A stretch of 35,826 bases of DNA. Source: a virus. Under the pieces are notes generated by a model. That model was not told the origin of the DNA, ran no database searches, and was given only the letters and a program-made list of their open reading frames with translations. Every line of letters starts with the position of its first letter. The stretch's first letter is position 1. Below are positions 9,239 to 18,692 of this stretch, piece after piece. The DNA lies in IMG/VR virus record IMGVR_UViG_3300036766_000216, positions 1 through 35,826 of that record, one strand, 5' to 3'. A program made the position numbers and the translations under genes.

Positions 9239-12200
9239 CTACAAATTCTGTAATTTTTTGTTTGGTAAAAATCCTAAGTCCAGCTCGGCCAAATCCAATC
9301 GGCCAACGGTGGAGGTACTATCAAGTGATATTTTTATACTCAGGCGGTCGATTGCGCCGCGTCTGTCAATCTCACGATATTCCATGATTTCATCGGAACG
9401 AACCAGGTGCGGGTCGAAGGACACGGTTTCTCTATTCGCATAAAAATCCACATTGAAGAGTCCGTATCCATCGCTGGAGTCCGCAGTAAAATCCAACTTA
9501 AATCCGTTGAGCGCGTTCTCAATAATTTTTGCGTTGAACAAGGCGATATTCATTTCAAAACTTGTCGGGACGATAAGCGACTGAGAGATTTCAAGTGCGG
9601 AGCCGTTGACTCTCACATCATCCTGATAGATATTTGCGCCTGAACGGTTGGGATATTTGAGGATTGATTTTTCTGTGCCAATCGTGAAACAGGTATCGCC
9701 AATGTTCTTTGAAAAATACCGTATGTCGTCTGTGACGTTCAGGATTCTTACATACCAGTTTCCGCGTTCAAAAGAGTAGCGGAAGCAACGAATCTCCGTG
9801 GATGTCGCGGTATTCACTTTCAGCCTCATCCAGAGTTCCTTGTAGAGATCGTTGTAACCGGCGATCATATCGTTGCGGTAGGTAGATGTTACATACTGGG
9901 TAGTGCCAGTCACAAACTGATTACCGGAATAGTAATTGTCCCACAAGGGGTTAAGTGAAACAATGGCGCTGCCGTCTATCGGAATTATGAAGATCGAGGC
10001 GTTGCCTCCGTAAATGATTCCGTAGGGAGTTGCAAGGATTGATTTCTTCGCGCATACGTCGGCCTTGTAGGTCCGCATGAACACGCCCTGAAGGTCGTAG
10101 GTTTCAATTGTGGACTTTCTAAATACGTGAATGATGTCGCTCAAGATATTCAGTCCAAGAATCTCTCCGGTGCCCTTAAATGGAATTTTGAGTTTGTTTT
10201 TGTTGTTATCGTTTCTTACGTCTGGGAAATTATCGTCTTCGTGATCGCCCGATCCGTTGTAGCTTGAGAGCCTTCCTGAGAGATCGCCATCGTCGATTAG
10301 AATAATTGCTCCATCATTTCTTGTGGCTGTTGTAGCAAATCTCGGAGTAGGATAGGTTCTTTCCATATCGACGGCGTGATTTAGTTCGTCGTTGATATTG
10401 ACCGCGCCTGCATTGACAGCCGTATCGTAATTTGTTGCCGAGGCTTCCATTTTATTCAACTGAGAAATATCATAGCCGTAGACCCCTTGCAAGGATTTTA
10501 AGACCGCGCTCTGGTCTGTCCATTCGGTTGCCAGATAATCGGTGTCCGTTGTCGCGCTCTGAATGGGAAGTGAAAAATGAAGAATATATTCCTTCGTCGC
10601 ATTCTTCCAGCCTTTTTGAACGATGGTCGAGTTTTGAAATACCGCGTACATGTAGAGGTGAGTCAGTTCCTTGTTCATCAGCGCAAATGACAGATAAGGT
10701 GTCAAGAGCAAGTCGGGCGGGGTGGTTGATGTATCACCCTGTAAAAATGCCTGCAAGATCGGATCGGATTCTTCATAGCCTCCGTAGCCTGCGGTGACGT
10801 AGACGCGGCCTTGGGAATAAACGGCGGTGGTGTCAATGCCGCCTTCGAGATCACGGACGGAACTCGGAACGGCTGTCGCGCCCTGAGACACATTTGAAAT
10901 TGCAAGCGTTCCAACATTAAATACGCCGATTACGAGTCCGGCAAAATTGTATTTGCTCCCTGCGAAGTTCGCGGTTATGGTAATAGTCCCGCCTGAATTC
11001 ACGGCAACATAGCGGAACAGCGACGCCAAATTCCAATCAGTGTTAAACATTGAAACAAGTTCATCGGCTGATGTAAATTCTCTCGCCCCTGCGTTGTAAA
11101 CTGCTTTCTTTGTGTAATCTACTCCACCAGTTCCATCTTCTGGGAAGAAATGAACCGTATCATTGTTCGTTGGCGCATTAAAAATAATCTGTCCCGTGGC
11201 TTTTGCCGTACTGCCATTGGAAAGATTCCCATAGAGATTCAGCCAGTTGCGTCCGGCTGTCTTATCGTAAATCTGTCCGATATTTTTGTAGACCGCGATA
11301 CTGCCGGCTGTTGTAGCTCCGTTGCCTGTTGAGGCATCGAGTTGAAATGTTGTGCCGTTGACTACCGTAATCGAGTAGAGATGATTGGCGTTGGTGTTGG
11401 TCGTGAACCCAGAACCGACTACAATATCTCCCGTTGTAAGTCCTGCGGTAGATGGAACAGTTACTACGATAGGTGCGGCGTTTGATGCTCCACTGGCCGC
11501 GAGGGTAGTGAAGTTCCCTCCACCCGGAGATTTTGGACTTGCTACCGATCCGTAGGTGGTTGCATACGGATTAAGAATACCAAAATCAGATTCAACGTAC
11601 CATCCGGCAAGAAGTGTACGAAGATATGTTGTGGTAGAAGAATCATAGAAATAGTTTCTCACATTTCTTCGCATGATCTGGAGTGCCTGATACTTCGTAC
11701 CGTCTGTGTGCTGGTGGAAAAAAATGAGTTTCCTTTGCTGCGTGACTTCCAGCCAGCTCACTGAGGGCGTTGCGCCGTGCGCGAAAGTGTAGTTAAACTT
11801 GATTGCCGGGAAGCGGTAGATTTGAATCACATCCGTTGCCACCCATGCAAGTCCGTTCGCTCCAAGAACGGTGTCGGTTGTCAGAACTCCAAAAGAACCA
11901 TAGACGCTGTTTGTGATAAATGCGGTTTCGTTTGATTGTGTCGTATTAAGTACGATCCACTTGTCAAGAGAACCATCAGCGTATGGATATGTTTCGGGAG
12001 AGGTTATGCCGTTTTCCTTTACGTTTTCAATATCAATTGTTTTGGCTGTGGCCGACGGAGTGGTTTTTATCGTCGCGGTGTAGTTTCGCGTCAGTTCAAT
12101 CCACTTTGATTTTTCCGTGGAGGCACTATCGTAAACGTACAGTCTTAGATTATCCGATGAATCTTTTCCCGCGACGATCTCATATTCACTCTGCGTGTCT

Positions 12201-12655
12201 TTATCGTAGAACGTGTACCCGTGTGAGATTGTAATTGGAGTTTTCGAGGCGATCCCGCCGGATGTGTAGGTATGAACAAACGCCGAACCTACAAGATCGA
12301 AAGTGTGCGTTGTTACTCCTGAGATCACCCACTTGCCGATTGCCTCTACCGTTCCCACAACCTCATCAATGTAAACCGTATCGCTGTTTGAATAGCCGTG
12401 AGAGGTCGCGGTGATTCTGATTAACCCCGATGCGGATGCGGCGCCGGAGATGACTTTGAAAACATTTGGTCTAATGGGGGGACAAGGGACACGCGCAATA
12501 GTTCCGTAGTCCCGTTGAAAAACGACCGTATCGCCTCCGGGACGCAAGCCTGTATTGTCTTTGAAGTAATTACTCTTCAAATCAACAGAGTCTTCATCCA
12601 GAATGAGGTCGCCATTGTTCTTGATGGAAAGTATGTTCAAATCTTTGGGCGTCAT
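9239..12655 (-). CDS. Putative tail nozzle / tubular protein with beta-propeller character, 1138 aa
   Basis: A large, beta-rich, soluble protein. Its C-terminal 400 residues contain regularly spaced short strands (for example ATPYGIIYGGNASIFIIPID and IRYFSKNIGDTCFTIGTE) like the propeller blades of P22 gp10 and T7 gp12 nozzle proteins. The N-terminal part contains two inserted beta modules: residues about 70-130 with ITATSHGYSNSDTVYI, and about 385-450 with VPSTAGLTTGDIVVGSG. The start lies one base after the stop of the preceding fibre gene. Position between fibre-like genes and ejection-protein genes fits a distal tail component. It could instead be a large tail-hub or stabilisation protein; no homology search was possible. 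Confidence 0.7.
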   Translation of the reverse strand: MTPKDLNILSIKNNGDLILDEDSVDLKSNYFKDNTGLRPGGDTVVFQRDYGTIARVPCPPIRPNVFKVISGAASASGLIRITATSHGYSNSDTVYIDEVVGTVEAIGKWVISGVTTHTFDLVGSAFVHTYTSGGIASKTPITISHGYTFYDKDTQSEYEIVAGKDSSDNLRLYVYDSASTEKSKWIELTRNYTATIKTTPSATAKTIDIENVKENGITSPETYPYADGSLDKWIVLNTTQSNETAFITNSVYGSFGVLTTDTVLGANGLAWVATDVIQIYRFPAIKFNYTFAHGATPSVSWLEVTQQRKLIFFHQHTDGTKYQALQIMRRNVRNYFYDSSTTTYLRTLLAGWYVESDFGILNPYATTYGSVASPKSPGGGNFTTLAASGASNAAPIVVTVPSTAGLTTGDIVVGSGFTTNTNANHLYSITVVNGTTFQLDASTGNGATTAGSIAVYKNIGQIYDKTAGRNWLNLYGNLSNGSTAKATGQIIFNAPTNNDTVHFFPEDGTGGVDYTKKAVYNAGAREFTSADELVSMFNTDWNLASLFRYVAVNSGGTITITANFAGSKYNFAGLVIGVFNVGTLAISNVSQGATAVPSSVRDLEGGIDTTAVYSQGRVYVTAGYGGYEESDPILQAFLQGDTSTTPPDLLLTPYLSFALMNKELTHLYMYAVFQNSTIVQKGWKNATKEYILHFSLPIQSATTDTDYLATEWTDQSAVLKSLQGVYGYDISQLNKMEASATNYDTAVNAGAVNINDELNHAVDMERTYPTPRFATTATRNDGAIILIDDGDLSGRLSSYNGSGDHEDDNFPDVRNDNNKNKLKIPFKGTGEILGLNILSDIIHVFRKSTIETYDLQGVFMRTYKADVCAKKSILATPYGIIYGGNASIFIIPIDGSAIVSLNPLWDNYYSGNQFVTGTTQYVTSTYRNDMIAGYNDLYKELWMRLKVNTATSTEIRCFRYSFERGNWYVRILNVTDDIRYFSKNIGDTCFTIGTEKSILKYPNRSGANIYQDDVRVNGSALEISQSLIVPTSFEMNIALFNAKIIENALNGFKLDFTADSSDGYGLFNVDFYANRETVSFDPHLVRSDEIMEYREIDRRGAIDRLSIKISLDSTSTVGRLDLAELDLGFLPNKKLQNL

Positions 12656-12656
12656 G

Positions 12657-13916
12657 TTAGATCACGAATGATTGTTTAATCCCAACTATGCCCGATACGC
12701 CATCAGCGCCGTCTGTGCCGAGCGTGCCTGTGACAACCGTTCCTTTTGTTCCCTTTGTTCCTGGCGAACCACCTGCGACTGAATACGTCCATGTAGAGGT
12801 ATCAAGTCCGTAGAAGATATTTATTCCTCCACCATTCCCGCCGTTGCCAGCAGCACCACCTCCACCACCACCGCCTACTCCGGTAGCGTTCCCGCCATTT
12901 CCACCATTGCCGCCAGTCCCACCGTTTGCAGAGATTGTCAAAGTTCCGGTAAGTACCCGAGCGATGATAACAACTTGACCGCCGTTGTTTCCTGCGGCAG
13001 CGCCTCCACCACCAGAGCCGAATCCTGTTCCTACTCCGCGACTGCCACCACCGGAACCACCGTTTGTTTGATTGTAAACGGGAGCAACTACGGCGCTTGC
13101 TGAAAATGCACGGGCTAAGACAGCGTTCCAACTATTTCTCATTGAACCGGATGTAGCGGGAAGTGCTGTGCCTGTAGCCGCGCCACCTGTTGCGCCGCCG
13201 GAATTATCGCCGCCGTGTCCTCCTTGCTTTCCTGCCAAACCAACTGCTGAGTTCCAATAGCCGCCCGCGATTGTTCCGCCAACCGAGCCTGCTACTGCCG
13301 CAGTAGAACCGTCACCACCATTACCTCCAGCACCTCCCGGCCCACCACCGGGTAAATATCCTCCCGTGGCATCGGCTGTGGCACTTCCACCAAGTCCCTT
13401 TGTCTGAGCTACTGCCGATGTTGCATTTCCACCAGCCGCGCCTGAATTATCAATCGTGCCTGCACCGCCAACTCCAGAGTTTGCAAATATCCTATACCCG
13501 GCGGCGGCGAGTGTGATTCCTGTATTTACCGTCAAGAGCGTGAAATATCCGTCCCTCAACAAGGTGTAATGTGTTGCGCTATCTTTTGTGAATAGTCCTG
13601 ATACGCTTGCCTGTGTTCCATCTAACGTGTAGGCTCCATCTGAACCGGTTCCATATGAGATCGTCCCTGCGACTCTTGGAATTGAATTTGAATCAATGTG
13701 CTGGCACGGAGAAAGCTCAGTTACCTTTGAACCGTCTTTGTAAATGTCATAGATGCCCGTTTCAGCAACGACCGTGTAGAGTCCGGCATTGATTTCCGTG
13801 AACGTCGCGATAATCGCCAGATCGGTTGCCGTATCACGGTATTGATACACCGCGCCCGTGATGGGAGTGCCATCGGCGTTGAACATCGGAAATATCTTTT
13901 TTGCTGTGGCTGCCAT
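12657..13916 (-). CDS. Glycine-rich tail fibre / adhesin-like protein, 419 aa
   Basis: Residues 1-160 form a beta-rich N-terminal domain (FTEINAGLYTVV, GIYDIYKDGSKV, LTVNTGITLAAAGYRIF). Residues 160-385 are extremely Gly-rich with many GGxGG and poly-Gly runs, alternating with short Ala/Asn/Thr stretches. This resembles the polyglycine-II helix sandwiches of phage receptor-binding adhesins such as S16 gp38, although the fold is only inferred. The protein shares its architecture with the 616-residue product just upstream and is its paralogue. The ATG directly abuts the previous stop (TAAATG). A receptor-binding or fibre-tip role is likely but not proven. Confidence 0.8.
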   Translation of the reverse strand: MAATAKKIFPMFNADGTPITGAVYQYRDTATDLAIIATFTEINAGLYTVVAETGIYDIYKDGSKVTELSPCQHIDSNSIPRVAGTISYGTGSDGAYTLDGTQASVSGLFTKDSATHYTLLRDGYFTLLTVNTGITLAAAGYRIFANSGVGGAGTIDNSGAAGGNATSAVAQTKGLGGSATADATGGYLPGGGPGGAGGNGGDGSTAAVAGSVGGTIAGGYWNSAVGLAGKQGGHGGDNSGGATGGAATGTALPATSGSMRNSWNAVLARAFSASAVVAPVYNQTNGGSGGGSRGVGTGFGSGGGGAAAGNNGGQVVIIARVLTGTLTISANGGTGGNGGNGGNATGVGGGGGGGAAGNGGNGGGINIFYGLDTSTWTYSVAGGSPGTKGTKGTVVTGTLGTDGADGVSGIVGIKQSFVI

Positions 13917-15767
13917 TTAGCTTAATTCAAAAAATAAGACTGCGCCATTGTTTCTGGTATTGGTTATCATATTCCCAGCTGAAGAGCGAGTGCCATCTCC
14001 GGGTTGTCCAAAACTCGCACCCCAATTACCAGTTCGAGGGAGAATTTGTCCTGTTCCGGGAATCCAGTTTCTATTACCTATCAAGTCTTTTGCGATTCCC
14101 CTGAGAATTAAGGGAGGCACGTAATCGTAATAATAAAGTTTCTGGTCTAGGTAAATCCTTGTGCTGAAATAAACATCTGCTTGATAATTCCCCTCGAATC
14201 CTGTTATGGGAGAAGTGATAAAAGTTTGATTTGCATTCGTATTGCCCTGTACACCACTTATCTCGAACGCAATAACGGGGTTTTGTGTACTAAACGGGGC
14301 AAAGTTGACCGATATGGGGCTAGTACCCTTTCCGGTCATCCCCGTTATAGGTAGCGGATCTGGAGTGGGGGCATTTTGAATTGGCCTGATAGGACAAAGT
14401 CCTCCACCACCTCCCATGCCACCAGAGACATCGAATGTTCCAGTAAACTGCGACTTGTCATAGTAGGCGATGTATTGTAAGCCACCCTGACCGCCTGCAC
14501 CACCACCACCACCGCCCCCATATCCGCAAGATGGAAATAATGGGGGGGGTGCCCCAGTTTGTCCCCAAAAACCGTCACCCCCTCTTGTTGAAAACTTTCC
14601 ATCGCCAATTATTCTCCTTGCGGCGACATAAAGTATACCAGCTGGAATTCCCGATGCGCCGCCGTCTCCACCCGCGCCTCCAACTCCAATTGTTACACTT
14701 CCGCCACCTTGACCGCCGCCGCCTCCACCTCCAGATATTTGATTGACAAAGAATACTTGAAGGCCGTTGAAAGTAAAGATTCTTCCAATTTCCGCTATTT
14801 CAAGCGTGTCAACGGAAACAACTGATCCTACAATCGAGGAAATTCCTGATATACCTCCAAGGCCTGGGAGTTCAATGGGAATTGTCAAGAAAGAAGAACC
14901 ACCTCCGCCACCACGACCGCTTAATACACTTGGAGAGAGAGATGATCTGCAATTTGTTCTTGCTGCGGCATCATCACCGTGGCCACCTGGCACATGACCG
15001 TATCCGGGAGTAAAAGTTCCACCACCGCCCAAACCTCCATTAGAACCAAAACCATGCGAGGGATAAAAACCGGACGCACCTGCTCCATTGTTTGCTATAG
15101 TGCCGTAATTATAGAGATTGTTTTTTACTGTGATTTTCCAGTTAGCCGCGTGAAGCGACACGCTTAGATAAAATGAAGCGTTTGTATGCACACCAAAATC
15201 TGTTGAACAGATCAGAAGTGTATCGCTCCCTACGCCTGTAACAATTCCTTTTTCGTCGCCAATATAGATTGTATCTCCAACGACAACATCAGATAAAAAA
15301 TGTGTCCCATTTCCGTTCACGGTTTGATCACCATCAGCAGTAACCGAAACTGTCCCGGACGGATAAAAAAACTTGTTCACGGTGAGATTGTTGTATTCCA
15401 TGTTTTTCGTGAGCAGTGTGGTCTGCGTAATAACCACATCTCCGTCATCTCCATTTCCTAAAACAGAACCCGGTGAACTTGGCACGGCGAAAGAAGCAGG
15501 ATTCAGGAATACCACTGGATCAGCGATACAGATAGGACTTATTGAATTCTGAAGAACGCCGTTCTTGAAAATGGAATATGTACCCCCTTCAACAAATTCC
15601 GAGTACTGTCCTGAGATATGTTCCCTGAGTTTGATTGACCCGGAAACAAGCAACTCCTCGAATTCGTGGAGTTGTAACTGCACAGTCTTTCCACTATCAA
15701 AAGCGCCGAGGCTTGTGAGTAAGAATAGATTGTGTTTAGCGCGTGCATTTTGTGTGCGAAAATCCAT
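13917..15767 (-). CDS. Glycine-rich tail fibre / adhesin-like protein, 616 aa
   Basis: A longer paralogue of the 419-residue neighbour. The N-terminal domains match loosely (REHISGQYSEFVEGGTYSIF against the equivalent EINAGLYTVVAETGIYDIY). The shared LTVN...W/YRI...GTI.N.G segment is split here by an extra module of about 65 residues (138-203, core NGNGTHFLSDVVVGDTIYIG). Residues 225-470 hold Gly-rich blocks with poly-Gly runs (GGGGGGGAGG type). The last 150 residues are a separate, less Gly-rich domain absent from the shorter paralogue, ending GAVLFFELS. The start abuts the preceding stop (TAAATG). Probably a host-contact protein or fibre; the C-terminal domain is the best candidate for specificity. 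Confidence 0.8.
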   Translation of the reverse strand: MDFRTQNARAKHNLFLLTSLGAFDSGKTVQLQLHEFEELLVSGSIKLREHISGQYSEFVEGGTYSIFKNGVLQNSISPICIADPVVFLNPASFAVPSSPGSVLGNGDDGDVVITQTTLLTKNMEYNNLTVNKFFYPSGTVSVTADGDQTVNGNGTHFLSDVVVGDTIYIGDEKGIVTGVGSDTLLICSTDFGVHTNASFYLSVSLHAANWKITVKNNLYNYGTIANNGAGASGFYPSHGFGSNGGLGGGGTFTPGYGHVPGGHGDDAAARTNCRSSLSPSVLSGRGGGGGSSFLTIPIELPGLGGISGISSIVGSVVSVDTLEIAEIGRIFTFNGLQVFFVNQISGGGGGGGQGGGSVTIGVGGAGGDGGASGIPAGILYVAARRIIGDGKFSTRGGDGFWGQTGAPPPLFPSCGYGGGGGGGAGGQGGLQYIAYYDKSQFTGTFDVSGGMGGGGGLCPIRPIQNAPTPDPLPITGMTGKGTSPISVNFAPFSTQNPVIAFEISGVQGNTNANQTFITSPITGFEGNYQADVYFSTRIYLDQKLYYYDYVPPLILRGIAKDLIGNRNWIPGTGQILPRTGNWGASFGQPGDGTRSSAGNMITNTRNNGAVLFFELS

Positions 15768-16694
15768 TTACAATAAGGCTTCTGCTTTGTCTTTGATGAC
15801 ATTCTCTTTTTCGTTGATGCCTTTGCTGCGATAGAGGGCGTTTATGGCGTCCATCATTTCTGCTTTATCGCGGTCTTTATCATTTGGAGTCCCCGGAGGC
15901 ATACGGGAGATGATTAACTGCTTCAGGGCGATAAGGCCGATCTGCACCATTGCGCCGTCAAGCAAAGGTAAGCGGTCTGTATCGGCAGTAATCATGGCAC
16001 AGATTCGCGGGCCTCTGAACGTTAGAGTGCCGTAGGAAGTAAGAGCGGTTTTCAAATAGACATTATCACCCACCAGATTCCAGACGATGCGGTTACGGTT
16101 CGCCGGGGCGGTCGTGGGGAAACGTCTATACGCCTCACTTGAAAGAACGTCCACAAAATCCGTTTCCGTTGAAAAGATTGTGAAGCGGTTTATCAGGTTC
16201 GAGTAGCGCAGGAGTTTTAAGCTCGAAATATCTACCGAGTCGCCAATCAAGGTTGAGCCTATCAGCCTGACATCGTTCACGGTTGCAATATCCGCCGGGG
16301 GAACGTCGCCTTTGACTGTAATCGAAGTAGCGCTTACATATTCATCGACTGAGCAGAGATAAATCAGTGGTCCGGTATTATTCGTGATGACGACTGCCTT
16401 GCCTTTATCGTTTGCGGTAAAGGCCGTGTCCATCGTTGCTGTTAAAGTGCGCGTGGCAGACACGTACGATGCACCGGAGGAATAACGGCGCCCGGTTTTA
16501 TTGGGAACCATGTCGGTATCTTCGGTATAGTATTCGGCTACAAGGTCTGCAAACTCTCCCTGCACCCTTTGAAATATCCGGTTGGAGAGTTCGAAGCGTT
16601 CGTTGTAGATTGGAGAGTTCTGCTCGAAATCATAGATGTCGGCAGTCGCGATTCTCCAGCCAGATTTGACGGTATAAAGTTGTGAGCCTATCAT
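15768..16694 (-). CDS. Putative tail/adaptor structural protein, 308 aa
   Basis: Helical N-terminus (NERFELSNRIFQRVQGEFAD, residues 31-50), a beta module at about 75-150 (TATMDTAFTANDKGKAVVI core), then a globular region and a charged C-terminal helix with K/E/D pairs. The order of helical ends around an inserted beta module is the same as in the next two upstream genes. The start overlaps the previous stop as ATGA. I do not recognise a named family. Its place in the run between the capsid/decoration genes and the fibre/nozzle genes suggests a head-tail or tail-assembly component. Confidence 0.75.
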   Translation of the reverse strand: MIGSQLYTVKSGWRIATADIYDFEQNSPIYNERFELSNRIFQRVQGEFADLVAEYYTEDTDMVPNKTGRRYSSGASYVSATRTLTATMDTAFTANDKGKAVVITNNTGPLIYLCSVDEYVSATSITVKGDVPPADIATVNDVRLIGSTLIGDSVDISSLKLLRYSNLINRFTIFSTETDFVDVLSSEAYRRFPTTAPANRNRIVWNLVGDNVYLKTALTSYGTLTFRGPRICAMITADTDRLPLLDGAMVQIGLIALKQLIISRMPPGTPNDKDRDKAEMMDAINALYRSKGINEKENVIKDKAEALL

Positions 16695-17569
16695 TTGAGT
16701 GATGCTCCTACAAGTTGAGTCGCAAGGGCGTTAATGGATTGGCCGCCCTGCTCTGATGCGATTGCCTCTGCGAGTTCAAGAATTTTCGGGTACCAGTCAT
16801 CGTTGAATGTTTCGACCGTGGTTCCATCCAAAACGTGCGAGAGACTGAAATTTGTTATCCCGGAATAGTAGAGAATATATGTCGAGGCATCCAGAACGTT
16901 GGTCGAGCCTGTCAAGGCGACAAATGTAGTCCCGTAATCGAATACCATGCGGTTTGTTGCGCTTTCCAAATCCTTCAAACGGGCGATCATTGAAACGGGA
17001 TTAGTGGTGATCTGTGCGCCTGAAGAATCTTCCAAGCGCCATACTTTGATAAAACCTGTGGGCTTGGTGGCGATCCCGGAAGCAAACTGAAATGCCGCGT
17101 TCTTTGTGATCGTCCCTGAGATCACGGTGGCTTTCAGGAATTCCGGGTAGGACTTATCAATCGCGTTTGCAAGTGCGAAGCGGGCTTCGTTGTAAATGTC
17201 GAGTAATCTTTGCGCGAGGAAATTTGCGGCACCCACGCTTCCGATAAGGGCTGGCGTACATGTCCCGCCCGTTCCCGCACCATTGCTTGCCACGACGATT
17301 GTGAATGTAGTAGTTCCCGTTACGGTCACAGTCCAATTAGGATTAGCCAGAGTGTTGTTGACCATCGTATTTGTGGCAACGCCTGTGATATAGACCTGAT
17401 TGCCCGTTACGAGCCCGTGTGCGGTGGCGGTCGTGATGATACTTGGATTGGCGTTTGAGGCAGTACTGATGACAATAGCAGAAGAAGAGTCGTTGAACTT
17501 CTGACCCTTCTTTGTTCCTCCGGGGGAAACCCGAAGTGCCAAACGGAATAATTGTTGCTGAACTGTCAT
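16691..17569 (-). CDS. Putative head-tail adaptor-like protein with inserted beta module, 292 aa
   Basis: Residues 1-30 are basic. Residues 40-108 form a Thr/Asn-rich module with ITTATAHGLVTGNQVYITGV and VTVTGTTTFTIVV; I recall this 'HGL..G..V.I.GV' type as recurring in phage structural proteins. From residue 110 a mostly helical and beta core follows (LAQRLLDIYNEARFALANAI; YPKILELAEAIASEQGG) of the kind seen in small adaptor proteins that bridge portal and tail. The SD GAGG lies about 8 bases before the ATG, and the stop overlaps the next gene (ATGA). The adaptor role is inferred from position and helix/strand pattern. Confidence 0.75.
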   Translation of the reverse strand: MTVQQQLFRLALRVSPGGTKKGQKFNDSSSAIVISTASNANPSIITTATAHGLVTGNQVYITGVATNTMVNNTLANPNWTVTVTGTTTFTIVVASNGAGTGGTCTPALIGSVGAANFLAQRLLDIYNEARFALANAIDKSYPEFLKATVISGTITKNAAFQFASGIATKPTGFIKVWRLEDSSGAQITTNPVSMIARLKDLESATNRMVFDYGTTFVALTGSTNVLDASTYILYYSGITNFSLSHVLDGTTVETFNDDWYPKILELAEAIASEQGGQSINALATQLVGASLK

Positions 17570-17585
17570 TGAGGAAACCTCGTTA

Positions 17586-18692
17586 TCAATTTGTGTCTAC
17601 TGTTACTCTCGTCTTTGAGGGCGTATTGTTTTTCAGGGTGGAGATATATTCGCCAAAGGTAGCAAGAGCCTCCATCGCGCTTTTGGTGTCCTTCAATTTT
17701 TTGTAGAGGCGGTATTTCGCCCATTCTTTTATTGCCGGTTCATATTCCTGAGAAAGAGGAATGTTTGCCGTCAGCGCTACCGACACATAAGCCCTCGGAT
17801 TGACCTGAATAAAGCCGAAGATCGTAATGGTTTTATCAGTCCCAACTGCGGGAAAGATTTCCAGATACTTTCGTCCAGCGATATTGTCCCAGACACTAAC
17901 GCAAAGCGGCTGGCTATAGTTTGAATAGGCGGTGAGTCCGAATGTGGCCTGTTTTTGTTCCTGCAAAAGCTCGTTTGATACTACCGCCACGGGAAGGGGG
18001 ACTATTCCTTCAAGCCTTGTAATTTCCTTGATGTTGTAGAACTTCGTAGGAATCTCTGTAACAACGGTATCGACTGTGAAGGCTTGTGTTGATTGGGGCG
18101 TTGCATAAGCAACGGTCACTGTGAGGTTGTAGGCATCGGTGATCTCATCCACGATGCGCGAGACACCTCCAACGACGATCGTACTTCCCGGATTGACTTC
18201 CTTTGTGAATTTTGTCGAACAAATCGAATATGCTGACGCGGAAAGATCGCTATCAAATTGGCCGTCAATCGTGCAGATTGTATTCGAGGTGATTGAGGCG
18301 ACCATCTTCTTCTGTGTCCCGACAATAATCATCCTACCTACTTGCAAGTACGTCAAGAATGTTGAACCCGATCCGGTGACATCCTTACCAGATGTTGAGA
18401 TTGTTCCATCGCCTGCGATTGTAATACCAGTGACATCCTTGTTTGAAACATCGACCGTGCCTGTGCCTGTCACTGGTACGGTGGAATCAGAGAAGAAATA
18501 CTCAGTCTGATCGACAAGGAGCCGCAAGTCCGTTTTTTGACGGACTGGATAAAGCGAGGTTATCCTTTGGCAACCTTGAAGGATGTACCCCTGAATCGCT
18601 TCGGGAGATACAAGATCGATCTGGGAATCTTCAATCTCATCCTGGATGTCGTTGATCAGGGATTGGTAGTCAGAATAGTTGTACGTGCTCAT
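17586..18692 (-). CDS. Putative head-tail adaptor with inserted beta module, 368 aa
   Basis: The N-terminus is helical (YSDYQSLINDIQDEIEDSQI, residues 6-25, then EAIQGYILQGCQRITSLYPV), as in phage head-tail adaptors. Residues about 95-160 carry a module of type TSGKDVTGSGSTFLTYLQVG with MIIVGTQKKMVASITSNTI, and a further beta segment (about 160-200) follows. The core then resumes with a beta region (NIAGRKYLEIFPAV) and ends in helices (EYEPAIKEWAKYRLYKKLKD). The ATG abuts the upstream stop (TAAATG). First of three consecutive adaptor-like genes downstream of the head genes. Function is inferred from layout. Confidence 0.75.
   Translation of the reverse strand: MSTYNYSDYQSLINDIQDEIEDSQIDLVSPEAIQGYILQGCQRITSLYPVRQKTDLRLLVDQTEYFFSDSTVPVTGTGTVDVSNKDVTGITIAGDGTISTSGKDVTGSGSTFLTYLQVGRMIIVGTQKKMVASITSNTICTIDGQFDSDLSASAYSICSTKFTKEVNPGSTIVVGGVSRIVDEITDAYNLTVTVAYATPQSTQAFTVDTVVTEIPTKFYNIKEITRLEGIVPLPVAVVSNELLQEQKQATFGLTAYSNYSQPLCVSVWDNIAGRKYLEIFPAVGTDKTITIFGFIQVNPRAYVSVALTANIPLSQEYEPAIKEWAKYRLYKKLKDTKSAMEALATFGEYISTLKNNTPSKTRVTVDTN

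Noticed and set aside
12802-13131. 109-codon minus-strand frame rich in Arg and Trp
   Set aside because: Alternate frame of the Gly-rich repeats of the 419-residue protein; GGN codons shifted by one base give Trp and Arg runs.
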